Shown here one piece after another: positions 21,915 to 34,076 of a stretch of 64,000 nt of DNA. Positions within the stretch are counted from its first letter, which is position 1; each line of letters starts with the position of its first letter. The DNA is from Mesoplasma tabanidae. Its GTDB lineage: Bacteria > Bacillota_I > Bacilli_A > Mycoplasmatales > Mycoplasmataceae. Location of the stretch: positions 434,001-498,000 of the forward strand of contig NZ_CP024969.1 of the NCBI RefSeq assembly GCF_002804025.1, read 5' to 3'. A model generated the notes under the pieces. The model searched no databases. It saw nothing but the letters and a program-made list of their open reading frames with translations, and was not told the DNA's origin. A program made the translations under genes and the position numbers.

Positions 21915-24428
21915 TTATTTTATTTCAATTATTAATTCAATAGAGTTATCGATATCTCCATTTTCACTAACTAATACTGTTTCAATTGTTTCACCTAAGT
22001 CGTTTGTTTTTTCGCTCATACCAACAACAACATATTGTGTATTGTTGTAATCTATAATTTCTCCAACTTTAGCTATATGATCAAGTCTGATTATATCTAT
22101 TTGATCAACTTCATCATCAGAATGTCAATTTAAGTTATCAATTGTACCTAATTCATCATCATCCATTGATTCAAATAAATCTGAATATTTTCCTTCAACA
22201 TCATCTAAGAATTTTAAAGCATCCATTGTTGAATCAGTTTCACTTTCTTCTAATGTTTCATCTTTTAATGACTGATTTAGTATACTTTCATATTTATCTT
22301 CAACATCGTCTAAGAATTTTAAAGCATCCATTGTTGAACTTACTTCATTATCATCATCTAAATCAAGAGTTAATAAACTTTCATATTTATCTTCAACATC
22401 GTCTAAGAATTTTAAAGCATCCATTGTGCTAGTTTCTTGATCAATTCCAGATGATAGTGTAACGTTTTCAAACATTGTATCATCAACATCTAAATCTTCT
22501 GGTTCAAATTGAAATAGAGTTCTTTCTTCTTCACTAAAGATTAATTCATCAAGGTCGCCATTAACTTTTTCAGTATAGCTTTCAAGATTGCTAATTGTTT
22601 CTTCAATTTGTGTTAATTCTTTTTCAATTTCATGATCAAAATTTTCATCAATGTCACCATATAGAATTTTTGACTCAGATAAATGAGGAACTTCTTCATT
22701 ATTAACAGTTTTAATACTTAATTCTTCTATTTCATCATAAGAATCAAACTCGTCTTCATCAATTATTGAGATACTGTTATCTGTATCAAATTCAAAGCTA
22801 TTTAGACTATCTTCTTCAGTTCCTAAAAGACTTGCTGTTGTCATTTCTTCTAATTCTTCATAATCTTCTGTTTTAATTACATCTTGATCAAAAGTGAAAT
22901 CAACTAACTCAGTTTCTTCTTCTGAAACAACATTTTTAAATGGTTTATTAACACCTTCTTTAATGTATGCTTTTTCATGTAAGAAATGAACTTTATCTTC
23001 TTCAGAATTAAATCTAATTTCTTTGTTAGGTTCTTCAAATGATAATGTTTCACCATTTAACTCATTATAATCAGCTGTTTTAATAGAATCATCATTTTGC
23101 TCATTTAAATCAGCTGTATTTAAGAATGTATCATCATGTTTTGTATCTTCTGATTCTTCAAATATAGCTAATGTTTCTTCTTCTAATTCTTCATAATCTT
23201 CTGTTTTAATTACATCTTGATCAAAAGTGAAATCAACTAATTCAGTTTCTTCTTCTAAAACAACATTTTTAAATGGTTTATTAACACCTTCTTTAATGTA
23301 TGCTTTTTCATGTAAGAAATGAACTTTATCTTCTTCAGAATTAAATCTAATTTCTTTGTTAGGTTCTTCAAATGATAATGTTTCACCATTTAACTCATTA
23401 TAATCAGCTGTTTGAATAGAATCATCATTTTGCTCGTTTAAATCAGCTGTATTTAAGAATGTATCATCATGCTCAGTTTTTAAAGAATCATCTAAAACAT
23501 TTAATTGTTCTTCTTCATCTGAATACTCTATTTCACCAAGAATATCGATTGTTGAATAATCATCTATTTTGTCATCAAATAATGATAAAGTTTTTTCATC
23601 TTCAGGTAATTCATCATAATCTTCAAAAATTAAATCTTCATTATCAGATTCATAAGAAATTGGATCTGTTGAGTCATCTAATAAAATTTGTGTTTTATCT
23701 GCTTGTAACGTTGCTGAAATGATTTCACTAATTGTTTTTTCACCATCATGAGCTGATCCACTTGTTTTTAATTCTTCAAAAGTTGATGTTAAATCTATTA
23801 ATTCATCATCAAAGCTTAATTCTTCTGCTTTATCAAAATTATTACTTATTGTTCTATTAATTGAATCAATTAACGCTGAAGCATCATCAGATTCACTTTC
23901 AAAAGTTTTTGATGTGTTATCTTCTGTAACTTCTTCAATAGTTTCTTCTGTAAGTTCATTATCGATTGTTTCACTAACAATATTTGTAATTAAAATTTCA
24001 CCTTCATCTGATAAAACCTCTTCAAATGCTATTTGTTTTGGTTTTTCTTCTTCTTGTCTTTTTCATAGGTTATTAGATAAAGAATTTAATCTGCTACGTT
24101 TTTGTTTATTTTGATTAATTTTGCTAAAAGGATCTTGTAAGTCTTTAATTAATTTTTCTGTTTGTTTTTCATTAACTACTTTAACATTATTCTTAGCTTC
24201 TAAAACTTCAAGTCTTGCAACATATTTTTCTCATGCATTAGTTGAATCTTTTTTATTATCATCCAATCATATTAAATAAAGTGTGTACTTTTTAATATGT
24301 TCTTGAATTTGCTTATCATAATTTGAAATTTCTTTAGTTAAGATTGCTAAAGTTGCATCAGCTGAAAATTTTTGCTTTAAGATGTAATTATTTATTTTAT
24401 TTATTAATTCTATTGAAACTCTTCTCAT
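21915..24428 (-). CDS. Large acidic repeat protein
   Basis: 837 residues. ATG 24428 follows AAAAGAGGTTAAT. Residues 1-120 are basic and helical (RRVSIELINKINNYILKQK) and contain no signal peptide. The remainder is extremely acidic, with two 111-residue repeats (TFLNTADLNEQNDDSI, KVHFLHEKAYIKEGVNKPFK) and three copies of STMDALKFLDDVE. The C-terminal 70 residues (RLDHIAKVGEIIDYNNTQYV) look like a small beta-rich domain. Probably cytoplasmic; cytoskeletal or scaffold roles known for acidic mollicute repeat proteins are a guess only. Flanked by terminators, so probably monocistronic. Confidence 0.85.
22187..22432 (-). repeat. Three short repeats encoding STMDALKFLDDVE
   Basis: Three nearly identical 42-54 bp blocks (about 22187-22229, 22295-22343 and 22391-22432) separated by diverged acidic spacers inside the acidic protein gene. 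Confidence 0.85.
22848..23471 (-). repeat. Two 290-bp direct repeats, period 333 bp
   Basis: Blocks 22848-23138 and 23181-23471 are almost identical at the DNA level and lie in the same frame (111-residue period), a recent duplication inside the acidic protein gene. Confidence 0.9.
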
Positions 24429-24487
24429 ATTAACCTCTTTTATTAAATTATACTTTATTTACATATTTTTTATTATTTAGAAATAAC

Positions 24488-24515
24488 AAAAAAACGGTGT
24501 TTTTACCGTTTTTTT
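24488..24515. terminator. Bidirectional terminator after valS
   Basis: AAAAAAACGGT / ACCGTTTTTTT with loop GTTTTT. It overlaps the valS stop codon. Confidence 0.85.
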
Positions 24516-27135
24516 ACATTTTATTTAGTTTATCTTGAATTAGTTCTAATTGTTGTTTGTATAATTCATATTTTTCTTTTTCTTCTTCTATTTTTGAAGG
24601 AGCTGCTTTTGATATGAAATTTTCATTACTTAACATTCTTTCAGATCTATTTATTTCATTTTCAAGTTCTTTTTTCTTAGTTGCTAATTCTTCTAACATT
24701 TTTTCTTTATCAATGAAATCATCGTTAGGAATTTCAATAAAGAAGTCAAGTACAGACAAACTTGTTGTTTCGCTAATCAAAGATTCATTGATTGATAAAT
24801 TTGCATTAAGAAACTCATTTAAAAAGTTATTTATTTCTAAATTATATTTAGTTATTATTTCTAAATTACCATTAGTTGCATTTCAATTTAAAACCACATT
24901 ATTCTTAATATTATTTGCTGCTCTAAATTCTCTTATTGAATTAATTAATTCAATAACAACATTAATGTAATCTGTTTCAAATATAAATTCTTTATCAAAT
25001 CAACTTTCTTCTAAAATAGAGTTTTTCATGTCTAATGATTTATAAATATGTTCAGTTACAAATGGCAAGTATGGATGCAACATAATCAATATATTTTTTA
25101 ATAAATAAACAATTGTTTGTTGAGTAGCTTCTTTTGTTTTTGGATTATTTAAATTAACTTTTGCAAATTCAATATATCAACTACAGTATGTATTTCACAC
25201 AAAGTCATAAAGCATTTTACCAGCAATTGCAAATTCATATTTATCTATTAAGTAATTAACTTGTTTTGAAACTTTGCTAAATTCTGTTAAAACTCATTTA
25301 TCAGTTTCGTTTAGAGAATTTGAATTTAAGATTGCTTGTTCTTCTCAAGGTTTAAAGTCTTCTTCCAAATTCATTAAAACATATCTTGATGCATTTCATA
25401 ATTTATTAATGAAATTTCAACCAGCTTTAACTTTAGAATCACTATATCTGATATCTTGTCCAGGTGTTGAATTAGTTAATAATGAAAATCTTAATGAATC
25501 AGAACCATTGTTAGCAATTACATCCATTGGATCAATCCCATTACCTAATGATTTACTCATTTTTGTTCCATGTTCATCTCTTACTAAACCATGTATTAAT
25601 ACATCGTTAAAAGGTATTTGCCCAGTATATTCAATTGTTTGAAATATCATTCTTGAAACTCAAGAGAAAATAATATCATGACCGGTTACTAAAACACCAT
25701 TTGGTAAATATTCTTTAAAATATTTAGATTCAAATCCTTCTCCACGCATTAATGTGGCAAAAGGTCATAAACCAGATGAAAATCATGTATCAAGCACGTC
25801 TTCATCTTGAATTCAATTTTCTGCATCTTTAGGCGCTTCCATACCCACATAAATTTTTGTTTTATCTTCTTTGTTATATCAAGCTGGAATTCTGTGACCT
25901 CATCATAATTGTCTTGATATAGTTCAATCATGAATGTTTTCCATTCATTTTTTTAATACTTGATCAAAACGTTCAGGGAAAAACCTAATCTTATCATTGC
26001 TTTCTTGAAGCTTTAAAATCATGTCAGCAAAACTATCCATTTTAACAAATCATTGATCACTTAAATAAGGTTCTACTATTGCATTACTTCTTTCACTAAA
26101 TCCAACTTGATGAATCATAGGTTCTGCTTTAATAAAAGTTTTTTCTTTTGTTAAATTTTCAATAATTTTATTTCTTGCTTCAAAACGGTCTAAACCTTGG
26201 TATTCTTGTCCACCCATTTCATTTATTGTTCCGTCTTCATTCATACATATTGGTTTTTCTAAATTATGACGAACAGCAATTTCAAAATCATTTAAATCAT
26301 GTGCTGGAGTACATTTCATAACTCCAGTACCAAAATCTAATTCTACATAATCATCAGCAATAATTGGAATTGCTTGCTTATTAACTGGATTAATCGCATT
26401 TTTCCCAATAAATGATGTATATCTTTCGTCTTTAGGGTTAACAACTAAACATTGATCAGCAAACATTGTTTCTGGTCTTGTTGTTGCAACATTTAAAAAT
26501 TCATTAGTTCCTTGAATCATGTATTTAAAGTGATACATAAACCCTTCAACTTCTTTATAAATAACTTCAACATTTGAAATTGCAGTTTTTTGCATTGGGT
26601 CTCAGTTAACTATTCTTTTACCTTTGTATATTAATCCTTTATTGTAAAAATCAACAAATATTTCTGTAACTATTTTATTAATATCATCATCCAATGTAAA
26701 TTTTTCCATACTGTAATCAAATGCAAGACCTAATTTAGATCATTGTTGTCTAATGATTGCGGCATATTCATGTTTTCATTTTCAAGCTTGTTCTAAGAAT
26801 TTTTCTCTTCCTAATTCAAAACGACTAATACCTTGTTCTCTAAGTTTTGCTTCTACTTTAACTTGAGTACTGATACCAGCATGATCCATCCCTGGTAAAT
26901 AAAGTACATCAAATCCATTTAATTTTTTAAATCTAATAATGGCATCTTGCAAACTTCCATCTCATGCATGCCCAATGTGCAGCTTACCTGTTACGTTTGG
27001 TGGAGGTAAAACAATTGAAAATTTTGGTTTTTTAGAATCTGGATTAGCTTTGAAATACTCATTTTGAATTCATCATTCGTATCTATTTTTTTCAACTATT
27101 TCATAACTATATTTAGCTTCTAATTCTTTTTTCAT
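24514..27135 (-). CDS. valS: Valyl-tRNA synthetase
   Basis: 873 residues, normal length. A class I synthetase charging tRNA-Val. Seen: [20 protein letters not shown] (HIGH motif, about residue 45), [12 protein letters not shown], editing-domain residues [11 protein letters not shown] and [19 protein letters not shown] (KMSKS motif), and the C-terminal coiled-coil arm ([18 protein letters not shown]) typical of ValRS. Many Trp codons are TGA. ATG 27135 follows GGAGATAATAG. No T-box leader fits in the short upstream gap. Confidence 0.97.
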
Positions 27136-27186
27136 TTCTATTATCTCCATTTCAATATATTAATTTTATAATATTTACTCTTTAAC

Positions 27187-27229
27187 AAAAAGTGAAACTT
27201 CCAATTTTAAGTAGAAGTTTCACTTTTTA
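27187..27229. terminator. Bidirectional terminator
   Basis: 15-bp near-perfect stem AAAAAGTGAAACTTC / GAAGTTTCACTTTTT with a 12-base loop, between the hypothetical gene at 27241 and valS. Confidence 0.9.
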
Positions 27230-27240
27230 ATGATTTTTTA

Positions 27241-27756
27241 TTATTTACAAGGTATATATCTAAATGATTTTCCTAATTCAGTATTATTAATTTTTTTGTA
27301 TTTTCTAAATTGATAAATCAATACATCAAATTTATCTTCGTCAACAAAACCTTCTTCGTTGATCATTGATTCATTTATATAAATATTTTTTACACTTAAA
27401 CATATATTAGCGATTCCATTTTTTAATAGTTCGCCTTCATAAAATGCTTCAATATATAATGTCGTATTTTCGATATAATCAATTTTAAAATCGCTTTTTA
27501 CCAACTTTAAATTAGTTTTAGCTATTTTATCTATAACAAGCTCTTTTCCTTTTATTACATTTGTTTTTGATGCAGAGAAGTTTGCTATTTTTTCAATTTT
27601 ATTTCACATTTGTGATGGAACAACATTTAATATTAATTTTTTATTTAATTTAATATTTTCATAAGCTTTTGATGTTGAATTAGGTATTAAATCCAATATT
27701 GGTAATAGACAAACAGGAAATCCTCAGTAAATAGTTTTAGTTTCTAATTTCTTCAT
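27241..27756 (-). CDS. Hypothetical protein
   Basis: 171 residues beginning MKKLETKTIYWGFPVCLL, with one early TGA-Trp. The first 30 residues are moderately hydrophobic but not a clear signal peptide; the rest is mixed alpha/beta with Lys, Ile and Asn. No known motif. It stands alone between two terminators or gaps. Confidence 0.7.
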
Positions 27757-27812
27757 TGTTTAGCTTTCTGTATTTTAATTTATTATAAACAAAAAATAAT
27801 GAGATGAACTCA

Positions 27813-30728
27813 TTACTTTTTATGTTTTTTATTTTGTTCTTTTACATCTTGATTAATCATTTCAGCAATTAGCATTTGATTTTTTTGTCAATTACCAACT
27901 GATAAATGATATGAGTAAAATACAATTGCATCAATTAATAAAATCAATAAAAATGGAACTATTGAAATTGCAAATGCTACAAACATAATTCAAATATTAT
28001 CACTTGTTCATTTTGCTGTTTCTTTTGAATATCCCACTAATCCTAAAACACTTTCATTTAAACCTGGAATTGTTATAACTCCAACTGATAAAACTAAAGC
28101 AATTAATGACGCATAAATTAAAGGTTTTGAAACTTGTAATTTAATTTTTTTAGATGCTTTTCAATTTGATATTTTTATTAAATGAGCAAAAAACAATGGT
28201 GACATAACAATTGTTATAAACATTGCAGTTCTTCCAAAAACAATATATTCATCTAAAAGTTTATTTCTTTCAATAGCTGATAAACTACTATTCATAATTG
28301 CATGTATTTGATCTAATCAGTTTGTTGAATCTAAACTTATTTTTCCAATATATTCGCCTGAGTTAAATACATTGTTTCAAGTTTTAATGTCTGTTGCCAT
28401 CATTCCAATAAAGAATGAAGCAACTGAACATAATGCTGATAGTACTCCAATTTTAATGATAGGAAGTATTATTCCTTTTAATAATCCATTTTTTCCAACT
28501 TGTGGTTTAAGTTTCATTAAAGTGTCATCTAATGGACCCATTCCAATAGCAATAGCTAAACATGATTCTACTATTAAGTTAATGTATAAAATATTTGTTG
28601 CTTCTAATGGTGATATTTTAAAAATTAATGAAATTATTAAAATAGATAAAACGTTAGCTAAGTTGAATCCCATTAATAAAGTAATTGCTCGCTTAATTTT
28701 TTGATAAACGTTTCTTCCTTCATTAACTCCAGTCATAATAGTTGCAAAGTTATCGTCAGTTAAAATAACATCACTCGCTTGTTTTGCCACATCAGTACCT
28801 GTAATACCCATAGCAACCCCAATATCAGCTTTACTTAAACTTGGTGCATCATTTACTCCATCACCAGTCATTGAGACAATATATCCCTTTTTCTGTAATG
28901 TAGCAACAATCTTAACCTTATGTTCTGGGTTAACACGAGCAAATACTCTTATGTTATCAATAACTTCTTCTAATTCTGCATCAGACATAGTATCAAGTTT
29001 ATCTGATGAAATAACTTGCTTTTCATCATAAGCTAATCCTAAATCTCTAGCAATAGCTAAAGCAGTAATCGCATGATCACCTGTAATCATACAAACTTCA
29101 ACTCCAGCAGCATGAGCCTCTTCAATTGCTTGAACAGCTTCTTTTCTAACTGGGTCAATCATTGCAACTGCTCCAATAAAAGTAAGACCCTTTTCTTCAA
29201 GTTTATTATTTTTAACTTCTTTATAAGCAAAAGCTAAAACTCTTAATGCATCATCACTTAAATTAATACTTGCACGCATAATTTCATGTTTATGAGATTC
29301 AGTTAATTTAATAACTTTATTTTCAATCATTATATGATCACAAATACTTAATAATTGGTCTATAGCACCTTTTGTAAATGCTATAGTTTTTTTATCAACA
29401 GTATTTAAAGTACTCATTAACTTTCTTTCACTATCAAAAGGTATTTCATCAATTCTTTCGAATTTCTTACGGTAAACTAGTTCATCAATTCCCATTAACT
29501 CAGCAAAATCTACTAACGCTAATTCTGTTGGATCTCCAATTCTTTCATTTCCCTCAGTAATACTATCATTTGGTAAAACTAAAGCTTTAAGTAATAATTC
29601 TTTTTGAATACTTTTATCTAATTCAAGATATTCATCTGAATCCATAATTCTATTATTATCAATAACTTTTTTGACTGTCATTTTATTTTGAGTTAATGTA
29701 CCAGTTTTATCTGTACAAATAACATTAACTGAACCTAAAGTTTCAACACTTGCTAATTTTTTAACAATAACATTATTATTTGCCATTCTTTTTGTTGAAA
29801 AACTCAATGTAATAGAAATTACAGCTGCCAATGATTCTGGTATAACACCAATTGCTAAAGTAATTGCAACCATTAAATAACTAGCTCATGCTTCAAATCC
29901 ACCAACTAAAGATAATAATAAAAAAACAAAAATTCCTATTAAACCTGCTACACAACTAATCACATATCCAAATTTACTAATTTTTTTCTCAAGCGGAGTT
30001 TCAGACTCTTCGTTTTTATCAATAGCTTCTGAAATTTTCCCTATTTCTGTGTTTAAACCAGTTCCAATAACAATACCTACAGCTCTACCAGCTGTAGTAA
30101 ATGTTGACATGAATGCTATATTAGTTTTTTCTGCTAATATAGTTGTCTCTTTTATTGCTTTATGTGTTTTTTCAACAGGAACTGATTCACCAGTTAAAAT
30201 TGCTTCATCGATCATGAAATCAGCTGATTGAACAATTCTTAATTCAGCAGGAACATATTTACCAGCTTCAAGAATTACAATATCACCAACTACAAGATCA
30301 GATGCATCTATTTCTTTTTGATTATGTTCTCTTAAAACTACAGCCTTTGGCTTAGAAAGTGACTTAAGTGCGTCAACACTCTTTCTAGCTTTAACTGTTT
30401 GAATTGTTTCTAAAACAGCATCAACAATAACAATAAGCATAATAACAACAAAATCTATAAATTCATGAAAACCTAATTTTTCACCAGGAGATGAAATTAA
30501 TGGTGCTACAACTGATATAACAGCAGCAAACATTAATATTAATTGTAATGGTTCAAGAAACGCATGCAAGAATGTAACTCATCAAGGAGTAACCTTTGCA
30601 GTTGGTAATTCATTTTTACCATTCTCTATAAGTCTTTTTTTTGCTTCTTCTTCTGTTAAACCTGTTTTTATATCACTATCTAACTTATTTTCAATTTCTT
30701 TTATCTGACTACTCTCTCAACTATCCAT
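27813..30728 (-). CDS. P-type cation-transporting ATPase (P2, calcium-pump-like)
   Basis: 971 residues. ATP-driven cation export across the membrane. N-terminal cation-ATPase domain ending NELPTAKVTPWW; actuator TGESVPVEK; M4 IGVIPESL; phosphorylation site ICDKTGTLTQNK; nucleotide-binding region FTKGA; hinge MTGDGVNDAPSLSKADIG; and six C-terminal transmembrane helices. The overall order fits the P2A/P2B (Ca2+) group, but ion specificity cannot be settled by eye. The start overlaps the end of engB by 8 bases. Confidence 0.93.
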
Positions 30729-31317
30729 TTTCTACCTCTAATAATCTAATTAAAGCATCATAGCTCTCTTTAATATTTATTTTATCTAAATTTGAAACTT
30801 TAACAAACACATCATTTTGATCAAACTCTAAAGTTTCTTTTATTAATTTTTCATTTTTTGCAATTTCATTTCTTTTTAATTTATCTAACTTTGTTCCAAT
30901 CATTAATACTGGAATATCATTAGCTTTTAAAAAGTCATACATTTGAATATCATCATTTGTTGGTTTGTGTCTTAGATCTACTAACATACAGACAAGTTTA
31001 AGATTTTCTCTTGTTATTAAATAATCCTCCATCATAATACCAAACTCAACTTTCATTGAATTAGAAATTTTAGCATAACCATATCCAGGTGCATCCACAA
31101 GTCTAAAACTACTATTGTTAATATCGAAGAAATTTAATAATCTTGTTTTACCTGGTGTGTTAGCTACTTTAGCTAATTTTTTATTATTTGCTAAAGTATT
31201 AATAAAACTTGATTTACCAACATTACTTCTTCCTACAAAACAAACTTCTGGAATGTTATCTTCGATTCAACCAGACTTATTTGCTGCAGATTTAATAAAT
31301 ACACTTTGTTTAAACAT
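30721..31317 (-). CDS. engB: Ribosome-biogenesis GTPase EngB (YihA/YsxC)
   Basis: 198 residues. TRAFAC GTPase with G1 GRSNVGKSS (residues 29-37), G2 NTPGKTR, G3 DAPGYGYAK, G4 GTKLDKL and G5 VSNLDK, all expected for EngB, which is needed for 50S assembly. Length and motif spacing are normal. It starts 9 bases after the membrane protein upstream and overlaps the P-type ATPase start. Confidence 0.96.
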
Positions 31318-31325
31318 TTTACCTC

Positions 31326-31862
31326 CTAAATAAATTCTGTTTTCATTTTTAATTCAATTAAAAAGTCCTTTAATTCTCAATGATATGAAACTTTTATTAT
31401 GTCATATTCTTTATTTTCTTTAATTTTAAAAATTATTTTTTTACGTTTAATATCATTTTTAATTATTTCTATTTCTTCAATATCAAAAACTTTATCTCAT
31501 ATAACTATTTTTTTGTTCTTAGCAACTACATATATTGATTTAATTTTATTTTGAATTAAAGTTATCCAAGCAATTAGCATTATCATGTACATGACACAGA
31601 TGATTGATTGTACTAATAAAATTACATTTGTCATATATACTAAACAAGCAATTGTGATAACAACAAATACAAAACTAAATATTATTAATGATATCAAATA
31701 ACCAAAACATATATATAATAATTTTAAATTTTGAAAATATTTACTATCTTGTTTAATCAACTCTTGAATCTGTTTGAAGTATTTTCAATCTTTTACAGCA
31801 ATATAGAATGAATACGCCATTAAAAATAAACTTATTATTAATGGAAATATAATTATTCTCAT
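31326..31862 (-). CDS. Small membrane protein, hypothetical
   Basis: 178 residues. The first hydrophobic helix is at residues 1-20, a pair of long ones about 45-105, then a basic cytoplasmic-looking tail rich in Lys/Ile/Glu. I chose ATG 31862, spaced about 10 bases from GGAG; an in-frame ATG at 31871 sits too close to that site. It overlaps the preceding gene's stop region and precedes engB, within one operon. No family recognised. Confidence 0.7.
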
Positions 31863-31863
31863 T

Positions 31864-32472
31864 TTACTCATTCTCCAATCTGAATTTTGAAATGATAGAT
31901 TTTAGTTTTAAGTCATTAGACACAAAATACATTTCTTCGTTTTTCGTTTTTAAGTAAATAGTTTTTAAATATTTACCATTAAAATTTCAAATATAATTTT
32001 CAACTAATATAACATTATTAAATTTTATAATTTTAAATTCTGCGCCATTATCTAAAACAATTCTTTTATTACTTACATAAATTAGTGTTTTTTCTAAATC
32101 ACTTTGTTTTTCTTTTATTTTAAAAAGAGAATAATTTTTTTTAAGTTTTTTAATGTACTGATCATACTCGTCATCAAACTCTTTTTTCTTATTATTTTTA
32201 TTTACAATTTCATTAAAAGAAACTTCTAATTCATCAACAAAATAAATGCTTTCATTTTCTGAAAGTTCAAATTTTGTTTTAATAGGTTTTATTTTTTTAA
32301 GTATTTCGTCTTCCACTTTTTTGTATTCAGCAATTTCTTTTAGATATTCATCATTAATTACTTTAAAAGGTTTGTGTTTAACTGAATAAATATATGACAG
32401 AATTCCAACAATTAAAAGTATTATTGCATATAAAATTATTATGCAAATTGCAATTATAAATTTTGAGTCCAT
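31864..32472 (-). CDS. Single-pass membrane protein, hypothetical
   Basis: 202 residues. Start ATG 32472 (MDSKFIIAICIII) follows GAAGAAGAATAA. One N-terminal transmembrane helix (residues 4-28) is followed by a Lys/Glu-rich coiled-coil-like cytoplasmic part and a beta-rich end (KRIVLDNGAEFKIIKFNNV). It begins one base after the stop of the upstream gene. Unknown function; probably works with the two neighbours, which share its operon. Confidence 0.7.
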
Positions 32473-32473
32473 T

Positions 32474-33145
32474 TTATTCTTCTTCAAAATCCATTTCATA
32501 TTGTGATCAAATATCAATTAAATTAATTAATGATTCTGCTTTATTTAATATTTCTAAAAATTCATATTTTTTTTCTTCGTTTATAGCTCTATCAATTTTA
32601 AGTAAATTTATCATTAATTTACTTGCTTCTCTTAAATCATTTAGATTAGATTCTTCAATTGCTATTTTTAAAACTTTGAAAAATTCACTTTCATTATCAT
32701 AAACATTTTTAAATTCAGAAAGTGATTCATTATAAATTTCATTAACTTTTTTTATTATTACTTCTTTAAATATTTCTAAAATATTTTCTTGATTTACAAT
32801 TATTTCTTTTGCCTGAGTTTTAGCTTCTATTGAATCTGTAAATTTAAATAAAAATTCATTAGGTGCTAAAAATTTGCTCATAGATATAGCTATTTGCAAA
32901 TCTGAAATTATTTCAAATTCTTCTTTATGGTTTAAAGATTTAATCTCTATTATTAAATCTTTTTCTATGTCTTTAAGTTCATTTAACATTTTAGTTAAGT
33001 TTTCTAACTCTTCAACTTCATTTAGATTATCCAAAAGATTTGTTAATTCCTTTTTGTTTTTTAACTCAGCTTCAACATTTTCTAAACTTGAAATAACAAT
33101 TGCTAAACCTGGTTCTAAAAAATCAACTTCGATTTCCTTATTCAT
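32474..33145 (-). CDS. Helical/coiled-coil protein, hypothetical
   Basis: 223 residues, strongly acidic and helical (VEELENLTKMLNELKDIEK), with no signal peptide or membrane segment. ATG 33145 follows AAAAGGAGAAAG. First gene of a run (33145 down to 27813) that includes two small membrane proteins, engB and the P-type ATPase. Not recognised. Confidence 0.75.
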
Positions 33146-33224
33146 CTTCTTTCTCCTTTTAAAGTATAATTATATTTAATTATACCTTATAATATAAAAA
33201 AGAATAAAAAATAGAGGAGTTATA

Positions 33225-33932
33225 ATGATTCAAATTTTTAAATTAAAAGAACTAAATCAAAGTGAATTAGATCACATAGAAGAACTAAATTCGTGATGAG
33301 ATAAACCAATAAATAAGAAAATACAAAAATGCAAAACTTTTATTTCAAAATTTGGATTGCAGCCAAATGATTACATAACATTTGATAATCTAAATGAAGT
33401 TTCTTTTAATGATTTTATAAAGGGCGTAAATAACTATTTAAACTTTTATACGCCTAAATTAAAAACAATAGTTAGTGAAAGACATGCTTTTAAAAAATTT
33501 GACAAGTCAATTATTAATTATATGCAACTTAATGGATATGCAACATCAATAAGCACAATAGCTTCATTTTATGCTGAAAAAGTTGATAATGATTTAACTA
33601 AATTTAATAAAAAAGAAGCCATTAGTTTTGCAAATAAAGTTTTAATTGAAAAGTGAAATAAATTTAAAAGAGAAGTTTTATCTAACTTTGGTGGAAATGA
33701 AATAATTAAAGATGTTATTAAAGGTATTTTTGAAAATGAAGTTATATACGATGATGTTTTATTTGATTCTAGAGTTATTATTAATACAATTGTTAAATAT
33801 ACATCAAATTTATTAAAAAGAACTGAAGTTACAGAAAAACAATTTCTAAATATAATGTACTTAGCTTACTTACAAGCAAATTTCATTGAATCTTTTATTT
33901 ATATTTATAATGGATTTATAATTAATCTTTAA
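33225..33932 (+). CDS. Hypothetical protein
   Basis: 235 residues; ATG 33225 follows AGAGGAGTTAT. Soluble, mixed helical, with aromatic-rich stretches (NNYLNFYTPKLK; FIESFIYIYNGF). Two or three TGA-Trp codons. Divergent from the 33145 gene. Its natural terminator downstream was the target of the IS insertion at 33946. No family recognised. Confidence 0.75.
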
Positions 33933-33945
33933 ATTACAAAAGAAT

Positions 33946-33964
33946 ATTAAGTGATTTACTTAAT
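33946..33964 (+). repeat. 19-bp target-site duplication, left copy
   Basis: ATTAAGTGATTTACTTAAT, repeated exactly at 35072-35090 on the other side of the IS. The sequence is itself an inverted repeat (ATTAAGT/ACTTAAT). Confidence 0.9.
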
Positions 33965-33980
33965 TACGAATTAAAATTGG

Positions 33981-34029
33981 AACTGCAACACTTATGAGAA
34001 AATAATCTCATAGGAATTGCAGTTTTTTT
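33981..34029 (+). terminator. IS left-end terminator hairpin
   Basis: AACTGCAA (33981-33988) pairs with TTGCAGTT (34017-34024) around an inner stem TATGAGA/TCTCATA, then seven T. It lies upstream of the transposase and includes part of the terminal inverted repeat. Confidence 0.8.
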
Positions 34030-34076
34030 GATACAAAAAAGCAACTTCTGACCGATCAAAGCCCAAAGGAGTTACC

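Noticed and set aside
22142-23722. His/Leu-rich proteins on the plus strand opposite the acidic repeat gene
   Set aside because: Odd composition results from reading the complement of Asp/Glu codons; no start signals.
27136-27186. T-box leader for valS
   Set aside because: Only a short A+T-rich gap between valS and the next terminator; no T-box motif seen.
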